Below, piece by piece: positions 27,324-37,319 of a stretch of DNA of 64,000 nt; position 1 is the first letter of the stretch, and every line of letters starts with the position of its first letter. This DNA comes from Fallopia convolvulus. Lineage: Eukaryota > Streptophyta > Magnoliopsida > Caryophyllales > Polygonaceae. The notes below the pieces were generated by a model, which was not told the DNA's origin, did not search any database, and saw only the letters and a program-made list of their open reading frames with translations. The DNA lies in contig OZ024730.1 in assembly GCA_964016875.1 (NCBI GenBank), positions 28,807,295 to 28,871,294 on the forward strand, given 5' to 3'. Position numbers and translations under genes: made by a program.

Positions 27324-27330
27324 TATAAAG
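27324..27330 (+). promoter_or_regulatory. TATA box in the LTR of element B
   Basis: TATAAAG in ATCTATAAAGGCTC. It is conserved in the right LTR (about 36358) and in A (minus, near 2345), and as CTATAAAC in C. Transcription would start roughly 30 bp downstream, well before the paired GC-rich motifs at 28040-28120. Confidence 0.65.
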
Positions 27331-28039
27331 GCTCTCTTATCTTCTAATTTAGGGAGGTTCCCACACTTAGCAAGGAACCAACGCTCAAAAACTCTCAAGA
27401 GGATACTTAGAGAGCAAGGAGGAAGGAGAGGAGAAGGAGAAGAGAGGGAATTGGCCTAGGAGAGGAGATTTCTAGGAGATTTGATAGGTTTGGTTGATAG
27501 ATTAGCTTTGCCTTGTTTTGATTTTGTGGATTTGGAAACTTTTGATTGGAGTTTGTGGATTGCTTTTGATTTGTGAATGAAACTTTGCTTTGGTTTGAGA
27601 TTGATGATGTCGATTGCTTTGCTTTGTGATTTGTTTACTTTCTTTGTTTGCCATATGGAGTAGATCTCCTTGATCTTGGGTTATGGGGGAAAACTCTAGC
27701 TAGGTTTGGGCTAGAAACCCCAATTCCATAAGCCTTGAGTGCTTGATCTAGGAACCCACTCTACATAGAGCTACAATTCCTTACGAAAGTAAGGAATCAA
27801 GGCTTGTGATTGGCACAGTAGCGAAAGTGAACATTTGTCCATCTCAAGACCTTGCTTCGAAGGGGATTTCCCCAATGACCGATGTGTAGAAGTGGTTGGA
27901 ACGAGGGTGAAAGCACTCGATCCTATTCCGATCATCACTTATTGCTTGAATTGGGGTGGAAAAGCCTTAATCTACTAGAGAAGGAACCCAAAAGCCCAAG
28001 ATCTACTTTCAATCTTTGAGTTCGACAAACCCAGCTACA

Positions 28040-28120
28040 TCGGGCCCGACTTGCTCTACGTCGGTCCCGACTTCCCTCTTGTCGCCAACATCGGGCCCGA
28101 CGTGACACTTGTGTCGGTCC
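28040..28120. repeat. GC-rich palindrome cluster in LTR (TCGGGCCCGA / TCGGTCC)
   Basis: TCGGGCCCGA at 28040 and 28091 alternates with TCGGTCCCGA at 28061 and TCGGTCC at 28114 (spacings 21, 30 and 23 bp). The cluster is repeated in the right LTR at 37074-37154 and, with changes, in the LTRs of A and C. Confidence 0.9.
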
Positions 28121-28291
28121 CTACTATTCCCTTTGTTTTCCTTCGTTTTAAGTTCTCCTTTCCAGCTTTCTAGTGTCTAGGCACCTCAATCGAGTAGATT
28201 TCCCGAGCGTTCGACACCCACCACGTGCTACAACGTGGTCGGGTTATAAATTGTATCTCTAGACCCTCGCATTCCCGAGCGATCAAAAGAT

Positions 28292-28309
28292 TGGCGCCGT
28301 TTCCGGGGA
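28292..28309 (+). promoter_or_regulatory. Primer-binding site of element B (tRNA-Asp type)
   Basis: TGGCGCCGTTTCCGGGGA, 6 bp after the LTR end. It differs from A's site by one base (T for G at the 12th position). Confidence 0.9.
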
Positions 28310-28340
28310 AGTCTAAGTGCATTGAGTGCCATTTTGGTTT

Positions 28341-29297
28341 ATGCGAGCTCGTTCCTCCCGAGGAACACTTGAGCTTGAGTTTGTGAGTGATCCGGAAAGT
28401 ATTCTCAAAGAAGCCCAAAGAAGGAAAAGGATGGAGAATCAAGCTCTCCATGGTGATGAGGAGTTGACTCGACTTAGGGCCGAAATGGCTAGATTGCAAC
28501 TTGAGAAGGACAATCAAGAGGCGGTGGCAAGAAGAGAACGGGAGCAACGGATGAGGGCCGAGGCTCAACTCAACGCTCTACCCCGGAATGCACGCCAATA
28601 CATGCATCTGGAGTTGAGGGTACCCGAACCGGTTATTGTGCTTCCCGAGGTTGCCAAGAATTTTGAGATCAAGATGCAATTCATCTCCCTCATCAAGCGT
28701 GATCAATTCGAGGGCCGTCCACATGAGTGTCCCATAGAGCACGTCAAACGCTTTGTGGACATGTGTGAGACGATCTCTACCGACGAGGAGACGATGGAGT
28801 ATGTGCTTCTAAAGGCGTTCAAGTGGTCACTTGGGGGCAAGGCCACACATTGGCTCGAGAGCCAAGCCCCTAGGTCGATCTCAACTTGGAAGGCACTCCA
28901 TGATGCTTTCTTGATGAAGTTCTTCCCGCCCTCAAAGACAACGGAGCTAAGAAGGAAAATTGCAAGCTTTCAACAAGGTCCGAATGAGCCTCTCTTCGAA
29001 GCATGGGACCGTTTCAAGGAGATGTTGCGCCAATGTCCTACTCATGGTCAACAACCATATGTGCTCCAAGACATCTTTTTCCAAGGCATCAATCCGGCAA
29101 CGAAGGACAAGCTCAATCTCCACACCGATTGTGGGTTCATAGACTTGACACCGGATCAAGCTTGGGAGCTACTTGACAAGCTATCCGATTATGAGGCCAT
29201 GTATGGGGTGAGTCAAGCTAGCAAAGAGGTGAAATTCAAGGTGAAGGTGCAAGGAAGTTATATGATCCAAGGGGAGAAGACATTGACAAGGATGTGA
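28341..29297 (+). pseudogene. gag: gag of Athila-like element B, N-terminal part (frameshifted)
   Basis: Gag precursor forming the cytoplasmic virus-like particle. I chose the ATG at 28341 (MRARSSRGTLELEF) because it aligns with the start in copy A; an in-frame ATG at 28326 lies five codons upstream. The frame holds a charged helical region, then QFISLIKRDQFEGRP, KWSLGGKATHWLES and FFPPSKTTELRRK, typical of the retrotransposon gag core. Relative to copy D one G is missing near 29234 (GAAATTC for GAAAGTTC). The last ~20 residues before the stop are therefore out of frame, and the true gag continues in the next ORF. Unlike copy A, the leader has no intron. Confidence 0.88.
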
Positions 29298-32200
29298 AGC
29301 TCCAATTCCTTGAAGGTGAAGTGAGCAAGCTTAAGAGGCAAGTCCACTACTACAAGCAAAATGCTAGAGCTTGTGAGGAGTGTGGATCCTTTGCACATGC
29401 TACACAAGTTTGTCCGAATACGAGCCAAGTGCGCTTGGCCGAGCAAATTGAGGAGGCAAACAATGTTCGAGGAAATTTCGGTGGAAGTGGCAACTTCAAC
29501 AATGGTGGTAATGGCCGGTGGAACAACGGTCAAGCTCAAGGCTACAACAACAACTTCAACCAAAACGAGCCAAGGTCGCCGCAACCACCACCATATAGGC
29601 CACCGGGATTCAATGAGATACAATCATTGGCTCAAGAGATGAGGGATGGGTTCAAGGAAATGAGGACCCAATTCAATGAGTTTGGTGCATGGAGGAGGCA
29701 AGTCGACAATCAATTTGCCCAATTTACAACTCAAGCCCCGATAGAGAATGGGAGACTTCCGGGCCGACCCGAAGAGAACCCCCGAGCTCAAAACAATCAA
29801 AATGAAGTCCGGGCAATTGGATTGAGAAGTGACCGAAACCTACCCGAGCCACACATACCTAAGAAGAATGAAGAGAGCCGGACCGACTTACCCAGCAAGT
29901 CGGGTCCGACGTTCCCTAAAGTCGATCCAGCAGGAAGATCAACTCCTCTGCCCCGGACCGAGGTTGAGAGTGATTCGGGCCCGACATACCCAGATGTCGA
30001 TCCGACTACTCGGCCTCAGCTTTTCCCCAAGACCGTGATACACGACATCGGGCCCGACGTGGTGCCAAAGTCGGTCCAACCAGGAAATGTTGCAAGTGAA
30101 GTGGGGAAGTCCAAGGAGGTTGATCCAAGCAAGATTCAAGGTGCAACAAGTCTTCCATATCCCTCAAAGAAGCCGAAAGATGTTGTTGAGAACAAGTTCA
30201 AGAGGTTTCCCAAGATCTTGCAAGGTTTGAACATCTCTATCCCGTTCACCGATGCATTGAGCGAGATGCCATCCTATGCCAAGTTTTTAAAGGAGATTTT
30301 GAGCAAGAAGAGGTCCATAGTTGAAATGCAAGATGAGGTCAAGACTTTGGAGTTACCGCAAAAGCTAGGAGACCCCGGTCGCTTTGCTATAACCATTGGT
30401 GTGAGGTCTCAAAACTTCCAAGCCTTGTGTGACCTTGGAGCAAGCACGAGCATCATTCCTTACACCATATGGATATCCACATCCATGGGTCTCATAGCTC
30501 CGGTCAACATGAGGTTAACGATAGCGGATGGGTCATCCATCGAGCCAATTGGTATCGTCGAGGATTACCCCGTTTGCATTGAAGGCCACTATGTCCCAAT
30601 CGACTTTGTTGTGGTGGACATGATAGAAGTGCCGGGTGAACTGATTATACTAGGGAGACCTTTCCTTGCTACGGTTGGGGCAATCATTGATGTAAAAAAG
30701 GTCCACTTGTCTCTTGACATTGGAGGAAGAGAGATTGAGTTTTTCTTTAGGCAAACTTCAAAAGGGGTCGTACATAAGGAAGCTAAGATGATCCAAGTTC
30801 TTTTTGGATTGCAATGGGAAGCCGTTTCTAAGAAGCCAAGGCCAAGGGAGCTTAGGTTGAAAGCCACCCCACCACCTAGAGAAATTGAGATAGAGCGCCA
30901 AGGTCTAGCCCTCAATATGATTGAGCATGAGCAATTGGAGGAAGGGATGTCTTATTTGGAGGTGTTCAAGGCCGAGAAGGAAGAAGTTCAAGCACCACCG
31001 GAACCATCTCAAGAACTCAAGGAGCTTCCAAAAGATTTGAGGTACGCATTTCTTGGTCCTAACTCTTCTTTGCCCGTAATCATAAATGCCAACTTGAATG
31101 ATGAGGAGGAGTCTAAGTTTTTAGAGGTTCTAAGAAAACATAGAGGAGCTTTAGGGTATTCACTAGAGGAACTAAAGGGAATCTCTCCCTCAATTTGCAT
31201 GCATAGGATTTATATGGAGGATAACCATAAACCCACTATTGAACCACAAAGAAGATTAAATCCTAACATGAAAGAAGTGGTAAAGAGTGAAATACTTAGG
31301 ATGTTGGATGCGTTCCCAATTTCCGATAGCAAGTATGTGAGTCCCGTGCATGTAGTTCCTAAGAAAGGAGGTCTCACCGTTGTGCAAAATGAAAAGGGAG
31401 AAATGATACCTACGAGAACCACAACAAAATGGCGTATGTGTATTGATTACCGTAAGCTTAATAGTGGCACTCGCAAAGACCATTTTCCTCTTCCCTTCAT
31501 AGACCAAGTCCTAGAAAGATTAGCACAACATGAATATTTTTGCTACCTTGACGGGTATAGCGGGTTTTGGCAAATCCCTATTCATCCCGATGATCAAGAG
31601 AAGACGACATTCACATGTCCTTATGGGACTTTTGCCTATAGACGCATGCCTTTTGGTTTATGTAATGCGCCGGCAACATTTCAAAGATGCATGATGTCCA
31701 TGTTCTCCGATATGGTTGAGGATATAGTAGAAGTGTTTATGGATGATTTCTCCGTCTATGGTTCCTCATTTGATGTTTGCTTAGCTAACTTAGACAAGGT
31801 GTTGACTAGATGTGAGGAGACTAGCTTGGTGCTTAATTGGGAAAAATGCCACTTCATGGTGAAGGAGGGCATAGTACTAGGACACCTCATTTCTAGTAGG
31901 GGGATAGAAGTAGATAAAGCTAAAGTTGAAATAATTGAAAAACTACCTCCTCCCTCTTGTGTTCGTGATGTTAGGAGTTTCATAGGTCATGCGGGATTTT
32001 ATAGACGGTTCATCAAGGATTTTTCTAAGATTGCAAAACCATTGTCTAACCTCTTGATGAAGGATGTGCCCTTTGAATTTTCCGAGTATTGCATGAATTC
32101 TTTTTGTAGGTTGAGAGATGCCTTGATTTCGGCTCCAATAATGACAACACCCGATTGGAATCTTCCATTCGAGGTAATGTGTGATGCTAGTGATTTCGCC

Positions 32201-33097
32201 GTAGGGGCCGTCCTTGGGCAAAGGAAGGATGGAAAGTTGCATGCCATCTACTACGCAAGCAAAACTTTGGATGAAACTCAGTGCAATTACACAACAACGG
32301 AGAAAGAATTTCTTGCGGTAGTGTTTGCATTTGAGAAATTCCGTTCATATCTTGTGGGATCCAAGGTGGTAGTCTTCACGGACCATGCGGCAATCAAATA
32401 CCTCATGAAGAAGAAAGATGCAAAGTCGAGGCTTCTAAGGTGGATGCTCCTTCTCCAAGAGTTTGACCATGAGATCAAGGACAAAACCGGTGCGGAAAAT
32501 GTGGTAGCTGATCATCTATCCCGTTTGCCCATTGAGTACATGTTGGAGATGGAGGATGGTTTGACTATAGATGATTCAAGGGCAGATGAAGTTCTCATGA
32601 GTGGAAAGGAGGAAAGGAAAGGTGGATCGACGAACCAAGTATATCGGGCCCGAGGTCTAGAACATCGGACCAAAGGCAGAGCAGGTACTAGTGAGTCGGG
32701 ACCGAGGTCTTCAGAGTCGGGCCCGAGTTACCTGTGTGTCTGCGAAGCTAGATCGGCGTCCAACCATGTCGGGCTCGGTACACTTCAATGTCGGTCCGCA
32801 GAAGAAAGTAAGTTTCCTAACTCGATTTCCATTCATTCTCGTTCTCAATTGATTAATTCTTTCTCTCCCACTTGCCTTCTTTCTATTAGTGCCGTAAGAC
32901 GAGGGGTTTCCCCTTGGTTTGCGGACTTTGCTAACTTTGCCGTAGGGGAGCGATCCCACCAAATTTGTCTTATCAAGCTAGGAAGAAATTCTTACATGAT
33001 GCTAGACAATATTTTTGGGATGATCCATATCTCTACAAGGAAGGGAGTGATCAAATCTATAGACGGTGTGTGCCAAGTGATGAGGTTGAGAGCATAA
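29294..33097 (+). CDS. gag-pol: gag C-terminus, protease, reverse transcriptase and RNase H of element B
   Basis: 1,267 codons. Order: zinc knuckle CX2CX4HX4C at residues 27-40; N/G-rich tail; a linker with repeated SGPT(F/Y)P and VDP units (about 205-270); protease with DLGAS, D380; RT with YRKLNSGTRKDHFPLPFIDQ, MPFGLCNAPATFQRCM and catalytic FMDD at 815-818; RNase H from FEVMCDASD (D964) to ADHLSRL. A second motif-rich linker follows. RT lacks four residues just before ISDSKYVSP compared with copy C. The frame leaves the true course near 32946, where one G of a run is lost, and stops at 33097. The ATG at 29294 is only where this frame opens, not a real start. Confidence 0.93.
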   Translation: MKLQFLEGEVSKLKRQVHYYKQNARACEECGSFAHATQVCPNTSQVRLAEQIEEANNVRGNFGGSGNFNNGGNGRWNNGQAQGYNNNFNQNEPRSPQPPPYRPPGFNEIQSLAQEMRDGFKEMRTQFNEFGAWRRQVDNQFAQFTTQAPIENGRLPGRPEENPRAQNNQNEVRAIGLRSDRNLPEPHIPKKNEESRTDLPSKSGPTFPKVDPAGRSTPLPRTEVESDSGPTYPDVDPTTRPQLFPKTVIHDIGPDVVPKSVQPGNVASEVGKSKEVDPSKIQGATSLPYPSKKPKDVVENKFKRFPKILQGLNISIPFTDALSEMPSYAKFLKEILSKKRSIVEMQDEVKTLELPQKLGDPGRFAITIGVRSQNFQALCDLGASTSIIPYTIWISTSMGLIAPVNMRLTIADGSSIEPIGIVEDYPVCIEGHYVPIDFVVVDMIEVPGELIILGRPFLATVGAIIDVKKVHLSLDIGGREIEFFFRQTSKGVVHKEAKMIQVLFGLQWEAVSKKPRPRELRLKATPPPREIEIERQGLALNMIEHEQLEEGMSYLEVFKAEKEEVQAPPEPSQELKELPKDLRYAFLGPNSSLPVIINANLNDEEESKFLEVLRKHRGALGYSLEELKGISPSICMHRIYMEDNHKPTIEPQRRLNPNMKEVVKSEILRMLDAFPISDSKYVSPVHVVPKKGGLTVVQNEKGEMIPTRTTTKWRMCIDYRKLNSGTRKDHFPLPFIDQVLERLAQHEYFCYLDGYSGFWQIPIHPDDQEKTTFTCPYGTFAYRRMPFGLCNAPATFQRCMMSMFSDMVEDIVEVFMDDFSVYGSSFDVCLANLDKVLTRCEETSLVLNWEKCHFMVKEGIVLGHLISSRGIEVDKAKVEIIEKLPPPSCVRDVRSFIGHAGFYRRFIKDFSKIAKPLSNLLMKDVPFEFSEYCMNSFCRLRDALISAPIMTTPDWNLPFEVMCDASDFAVGAVLGQRKDGKLHAIYYASKTLDETQCNYTTTEKEFLAVVFAFEKFRSYLVGSKVVVFTDHAAIKYLMKKKDAKSRLLRWMLLLQEFDHEIKDKTGAENVVADHLSRLPIEYMLEMEDGLTIDDSRADEVLMSGKEERKGGSTNQVYRARGLEHRTKGRAGTSESGPRSSESGPSYLCVCEARSASNHVGLGTLQCRSAEESKFPNSISIHSRSQLINSFSPTCLLSISAVRRGVSPWFADFANFAVGERSHQICLIKLGRNSYMMLDNIFGMIHISTRKGVIKSIDGVCQVMRLRA
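29880..30080. repeat. Motif cluster in the gag-protease linker
   Basis: TCGGGTCCGA near 29907 and TCGGGCCCGA at 29975 and 30048, interspersed with GGACCGA and GTCGATCC. Translated it gives the degenerate units SGPTFPKVDP, SGPTYPDVDP and IGPDVVPKSV. The equivalent in C is at 61351-61530. Confidence 0.85.
32644..32800. repeat. Motif cluster in the RNase H-integrase linker
   Basis: TCGGGCCCGA at 32644 and 32717, with TCGGACC, TCGGGACCGA, TCGGGCTCGG and TCGGTCC between them. C has the corresponding cluster at 58610-58760, with exact palindromes at 58677 and 58750. Confidence 0.85.
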
Positions 33098-34203
33098 TTC
33101 ACCATTGCCATTCCTTGCCTACGGGGGGTCACGCTAAGAGTTCCAAAACCACTTCAAAAATTCTTCAATGTGGTTATTATTGGCCAACCATGTTCAAGGA
33201 TGTGCATGATTATGTGAGGAAGTGTGAGGAGTGCCAAAGAGAGGGGAACATATCAAGGAGGAATGAGACTCCTCAAACTGGCATTCTAGAAGTTGAGTTA
33301 TTTGATGTATGGGGTATCGATTTCATGGGACCATTTCCCACATCGGGGCCTTACAAGTACATCTTGGTAGCTGTGGACTATGTCTCAAAATGGGTAGAGG
33401 CCATACCAACAAGAACCAATGATGCTAGGGTGGTGATGAAGTTCTTGAAAAGCAACATTTTTGCAAGGTTTGGTGTGCCTAGGGTTCTCATAAGTGATGG
33501 CGGACCTCATTTCAGTGAGAGGTGCTTCGAGAATGTGTTGATCAAGTATGGGGTGTCTCATCGAGTTGCTACTCCTTATCATCATCAAACAAGCGGGCAA
33601 GTCGAGGTGTCAAACCGTCAAATCAAGGCTATCCTGGAGAAGACCGTATCTCGATCAAGGAAAGATTGGGCCTCTAAGCTCGATGATGCACTTTGGGCTT
33701 ATAGAACCGCCTTCAAGGCACCTTTGGGAACTACACCCTCCAATCTAGTTTATGGCAAGGCATGCCATCTTCCGGTAGAGCTTGAGCACAAGGCAAAATG
33801 GGCTCTCAAGGAGATGAATTGGGATATCAACTTGGCCGATGAGAAGAGGTTTCTAGAGCTTCATGAGTTGGGAGAATTGAGGTTGAAAGCCTATGAGAAC
33901 TCCAAGTTGTACAAGGAGAAGACCAAGAAGTGGCATGATAGGAAGTTAATTCCAAAGACTTATCAAACCGGTGACAAGGTTCTCCTTTTCAATTCAAGGA
34001 TTAAACTTTTCCCGGGGAGGTTAAGGACTAGGTGGAGTGGACCATTTGTGGTCCACCATATCTATGCTCATGGTGCGGTGGACTTGGTTGATGAACGAGG
34101 GCATATTTTCAAAGTGAATGGTCATCGAGTGAAGAAGTTCTATGACAAGGCCGGTCCAAGCGAAGAAGTTAGAGCCTCATGGGCTCTCGTCCTCGCCGAT
34201 TGA
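32965..34203 (+). CDS. int: Integrase of Athila-like element B
   Basis: Inserts the cDNA into the genome. 412 codons; the ATG at 32965 is within the frame opened by the loss of a G near 32946, so this is the C-terminal part of the original polyprotein. The zinc-binding HHCC region is seen at H47/H49, H56, C87 and C90 (GGHAKSSKT, YYWPTM, CEECQ). The catalytic triad is D119 (WGIDFMGPF), D178 (ISDGGPHF) and E214 (GQVEVSNRQ), with 35 residues between the last two. The C-terminal RWSGPFVV...GHIFKVNGHRVK resembles the usual Athila end. The domain itself appears intact. Confidence 0.93.
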   Translation: MSYQARKKFLHDARQYFWDDPYLYKEGSDQIYRRCVPSDEVESIIHHCHSLPTGGHAKSSKTTSKILQCGYYWPTMFKDVHDYVRKCEECQREGNISRRNETPQTGILEVELFDVWGIDFMGPFPTSGPYKYILVAVDYVSKWVEAIPTRTNDARVVMKFLKSNIFARFGVPRVLISDGGPHFSERCFENVLIKYGVSHRVATPYHHQTSGQVEVSNRQIKAILEKTVSRSRKDWASKLDDALWAYRTAFKAPLGTTPSNLVYGKACHLPVELEHKAKWALKEMNWDINLADEKRFLELHELGELRLKAYENSKLYKEKTKKWHDRKLIPKTYQTGDKVLLFNSRIKLFPGRLRTRWSGPFVVHHIYAHGAVDLVDERGHIFKVNGHRVKKFYDKAGPSEEVRASWALVLAD

Positions 34204-35902
34204 CCTAGACATGCCATTGAAGAATAAAGAAATTGTGAGCTCTTTGCACTCTTCTCTCTTGCTTTTAAGTTTTGGTTTCCTTGTTTGATGGGGACATCAA
34301 AATTTTAAGTATGGGGTGGGGGTAAGTGTGCTCATGATTTCACTTGCTTGTGTGTGTTTGTTATTTTGAGGATATTTGGTTTTCGGTTTCTAGTTTGTGT
34401 TTGGGATGTTTGTTTCTTGGTTTGTGGTTTGATGAACGACATGGATGATTGATTTGGTTTTTAATGGATGAGTCTTTGTTTTTGGTTTTAGAGAAATTTT
34501 TGCAAGAATCCATACAAATTTGAAAAATTGTGTTGAAAACAACAAAAAGATTTTGTGTTTTGTAGTTTTTGGACTAGAAATTCCCATCTTAGATTGCCAA
34601 ATGAAAGCTAATGATGATGTGAGCGTGTAAATTCATTTGCATATTTTTGGATGGTTTAGCCTCTAAAAGGATGTTGCTTTTGATGTGATCATGATATCTT
34701 GCTTGTTTTATTGAACATGTGAGTTCTAGGATGAGTTCTTATGCAACTAAGTACGAGTGACCCTTGTGAGATTGATTTTTGGCCATTTTAGGGATGCTTG
34801 TTCATATTTGCATATCCCTCATGTTTCTTGTGTGATTAGCTCATGCATGCTTAGTAAAATTTGCTATTGCGGTGTTTATCTATTTTCCAAGACCGTCATG
34901 AGATTTGTCCTAGCATTGTCACATTGATTTTGAACTTTATTCTTTTAGTCATATAAATGTTCCATATCCTACCATGAAGTGAATCCTTTGTTTGTAGCCC
35001 CGTTTTATCCTAGGCCTTTGTTTGAAACTCCTCAAAAATATTATTCCTAGCCTTATATGACTTGACCCTTATGGGATTGGACTTTAGAAGAGAGGTTTGG
35101 ATTGTATTTGAAGAGTTGAGATTCTCTTTGGTTTAAGGGCAAAGAATGGTGTTATGAATCATGTGGGTAGTGCATCTTTGTTGTGCAAGAAGAAGAAGAA
35201 AGAAAGAAAGAAAGAAAATGTTGGAAATGTAAAGTGGAATGAAGGTAAAGAGCTTAAGTGAAGAAAAAGGGTCCGACCGAGTTACAAGCCACATCGGGCC
35301 CGATGTCATAAGAAAGTCGGTCCCGTGGAGAAATTGTGGATAATCCAACAAAAAGCCTAAGAGCAAAGATGAAGTGGAATGTTAAGTGAAATTTTGGGTT
35401 GAAAGGAAAAATGTTAAGTCTTTTGGATGAGTGTGAAATTGATTGTGGAATTTTGGTGAAGTTGGTGAGAGTTTAGGTTGTTCAATCCCCATTGTAAGCA
35501 CCACAAGACCAAATAATTCCCACCTTGAGAAATACCAAAAGACCCATTACAACCCGGCCGAATGGAACCTCTTTGAGGACCTCCATTGAGCCAAGTTCGA
35601 ATTCTTTGTGTACTTTGTATTAGGCATCTCTAGGTGGAGGATTTGGTGATATTAGCTTCAATAGTCAAGTCCTTACTTGCATGATTTTTGAGCTTGAGTG
35701 TTCATTACTATACCCATAAACATGATGAGTGATACACATTCACATATCCCTAAAGTGAGGCTTAGTTGCATTGACTCTATTCCTCGGAACACTTAATCAT
35801 GTGTTATGATGTAATCTTGCTTCAAAATCAATCACTTGTGCTTAAATGTGTTTTCATACGAGGCTTTACTTGAAGATTATGTTTCGGTCTTGCTTACATT
35901 GT
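34204..35902 (+). other. Noncoding region between integrase and 3' LTR of element B
   Basis: No env-like ORF is visible. A polypurine-like TTTTAAGTATGGGGTGGGGG lies near 34303-34322, soon after the integrase stop. A GTCGGTCC/TCGGGCCCGA pair occurs near 35270-35330 (palindrome at 35294). Copy C has the same region with a second AAGTATGGGG next to the LTR, which B has lost in a 39-bp deletion at 35902. A short GAAA repeat lies near 35200. Confidence 0.85.
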
Positions 35903-37319
35903 TGATGTCTCTTTATTTGGTGGTGTTTTTATATATGATTTCCTTTGTAAATATGTTTCTTTTTCCCCTTTTCTTGAGTGTTTTGTTCCTTTTTAGCTTA
36001 GTTCCCGTATTTCTATGAGATTCGGAGACTATGCGCGTTTTATGTGTTTTGTAGGTGTTTTGGCATGGATCAAGGGTCGTTTTGAAGGAGACTCGGAACA
36101 TGGAGCAAGGCCCGAGCTTAAGAGGGAAAGAGAGGAGCAAGCCATGAAGAAGAACAAGAGAAAAGCCAACAAGAAGAAGGTGGAACGAGGTCCGGACCGA
36201 GTTCGAACCAACGCCGGACCCGAGATGAATTTCTCGACCTCGGACCGACTTGCCCAGTATGTCGGGCCCGAGGTTGCTCCGTGTCGGTCCGAGTCAGTCA
36301 CTGGACTGCTTGGGCTCCAAGGCACGAAATTTCAAACTACCACTTTTGCCCCTCATCTATAAAGGCTGTCTTATCTTCTAATTTAGGGAGGTTCCCACAC
36401 TTAGCAAGGAACCAACCCTCAAAAACTCTCAAGAGGATACTTGGAGAGCAAGGAGGAAGGAGAGGAGAAGGAGAAGAGAGGGAATCGGCCTAGGAGAGGA
36501 GATTTCTAGGAGATTTGATAGGTTTGGTTGATAGATTAGCTTTGCCTTGTTTTGATTTTGTGGATTTGGAAACCTTTGATTGGAGTTTGTGGATTGCTTT
36601 TGATTTGTGAATGAAACTTTGCTTTGGTTTGAGATTGATGATGTCGATTGCTTTGCTTTGTGATTTGTTTACTTTCTTTGTTTGCCATATGGAGTAGATC
36701 TCCTTGATCTTGGGTTATGGGGGAAAACTCTAGCTAGGTTTGGGCTAGAAACCCCAATTCCATAAGCCTTGAGTGCTTGATCTAGGAACCCACTCTACAT
36801 AAAGCTACAATTCCTTACGAAAGTAAGGAATCAAGGCTTGTGATTGGCAGAGTAGCAAAAGTGAACATTTGTCCATCTCAAGTCCTTGCTTCCAAGGGGA
36901 TTTCCCCAATGATCGATGTGTAGAAGTGGTTGGAACGAGGGTGAAAGCACTCGATCCTATTCCGATCATCACTTATTGCTTGAATTGGTGTGGAAAAGCC
37001 TTAATCTACTAGAGAAGGAACCCAAAAGCCCAAGATCTACTTTCAATCTTTGAGTTCGACAAACCCAGCTACATCGGGCCCGACTTGCTCTACGTCGGTC
37101 CCGACTTCCCTCTTGTCGCCAACATCGGGCCCGACGTGACACTTGTGTCGGTCCCGACTGTTCCCTTTGTTTTCCTTCGTTTTAAGTTCTCCTTTCCAGC
37201 TTTCTTGTGTCTAGGCACCTCAATCGAGTAGATTTCCCGAGCGTTCGACACCCACCACGTGCTACAACGGGGTCGGGTTATAAATTGTATCTCTAGACCC
37301 TCGCATTCCAGAGCAATCA
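35903..37319 (+). repeat. 3' LTR of element B (full length, 1,417 bp)
   Basis: TGATGTCTC...GAGCAATCA. The final bases differ from the left LTR (GAGCGATCA). TCGGGCCCGA lies at 36262, 37074 and 37125. Satellite resumes at 37320 with GACATTTCATCG. A sense frame of 115 codons (36015-36362) lies in U3 and is not considered a gene. Confidence 0.95.

Larger units (their letters stand above)
27004..28285 (+). repeat. 5' LTR of element B (5'-truncated)
   Basis: Corresponds to 36038-37319 of the right LTR, with equal length (1,282 bp). It lacks the LTR start TGATGTCTC and the following ~130 bp. The fusion with satellite occurs at a shared TTTTA. TATA-like TATAAAG is at 27324. TCGGGCCCGA is at 27228, 28040 and 28091. 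It ends GAGCGATCA. Confidence 0.93.
27004..37319 (+). mobile_element. Athila-like Ty3/gypsy element B (both LTRs, left truncated)
   Basis: Order is LTR, PBS, gag, protease, RT, RNase H, integrase, about 1.7 kb noncoding, LTR. This is Ty3/gypsy order with integrase last. The RT and integrase motifs, FMDD active site, DLGAS protease and tRNA-Asp PBS fit the Athila lineage. I count about 23 differences over the 1,282 bp both LTRs share (about 1.8%). Single-base losses near 29234 and 32946 split the polyprotein. A 39-bp loss removes the polypurine tract, and the first ~134 bp of the left LTR are gone. The copy is therefore almost certainly inactive. It sits inside satellite DNA; no TSD is recoverable because the left end is missing. 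Confidence 0.93.

Noticed and set aside
34204..35902. Env-like ORF in Athila element B
   Set aside because: Some Athila elements have one, but this region has no frame of useful length in B, and the same is true in C.
36015..36362. 115-codon sense ORF in the Athila LTR (MRFGDYARFMCFVGV...)
   Set aside because: It lies upstream of the TATA box within U3, is shortened in A and in B's left LTR, and is broken in C.
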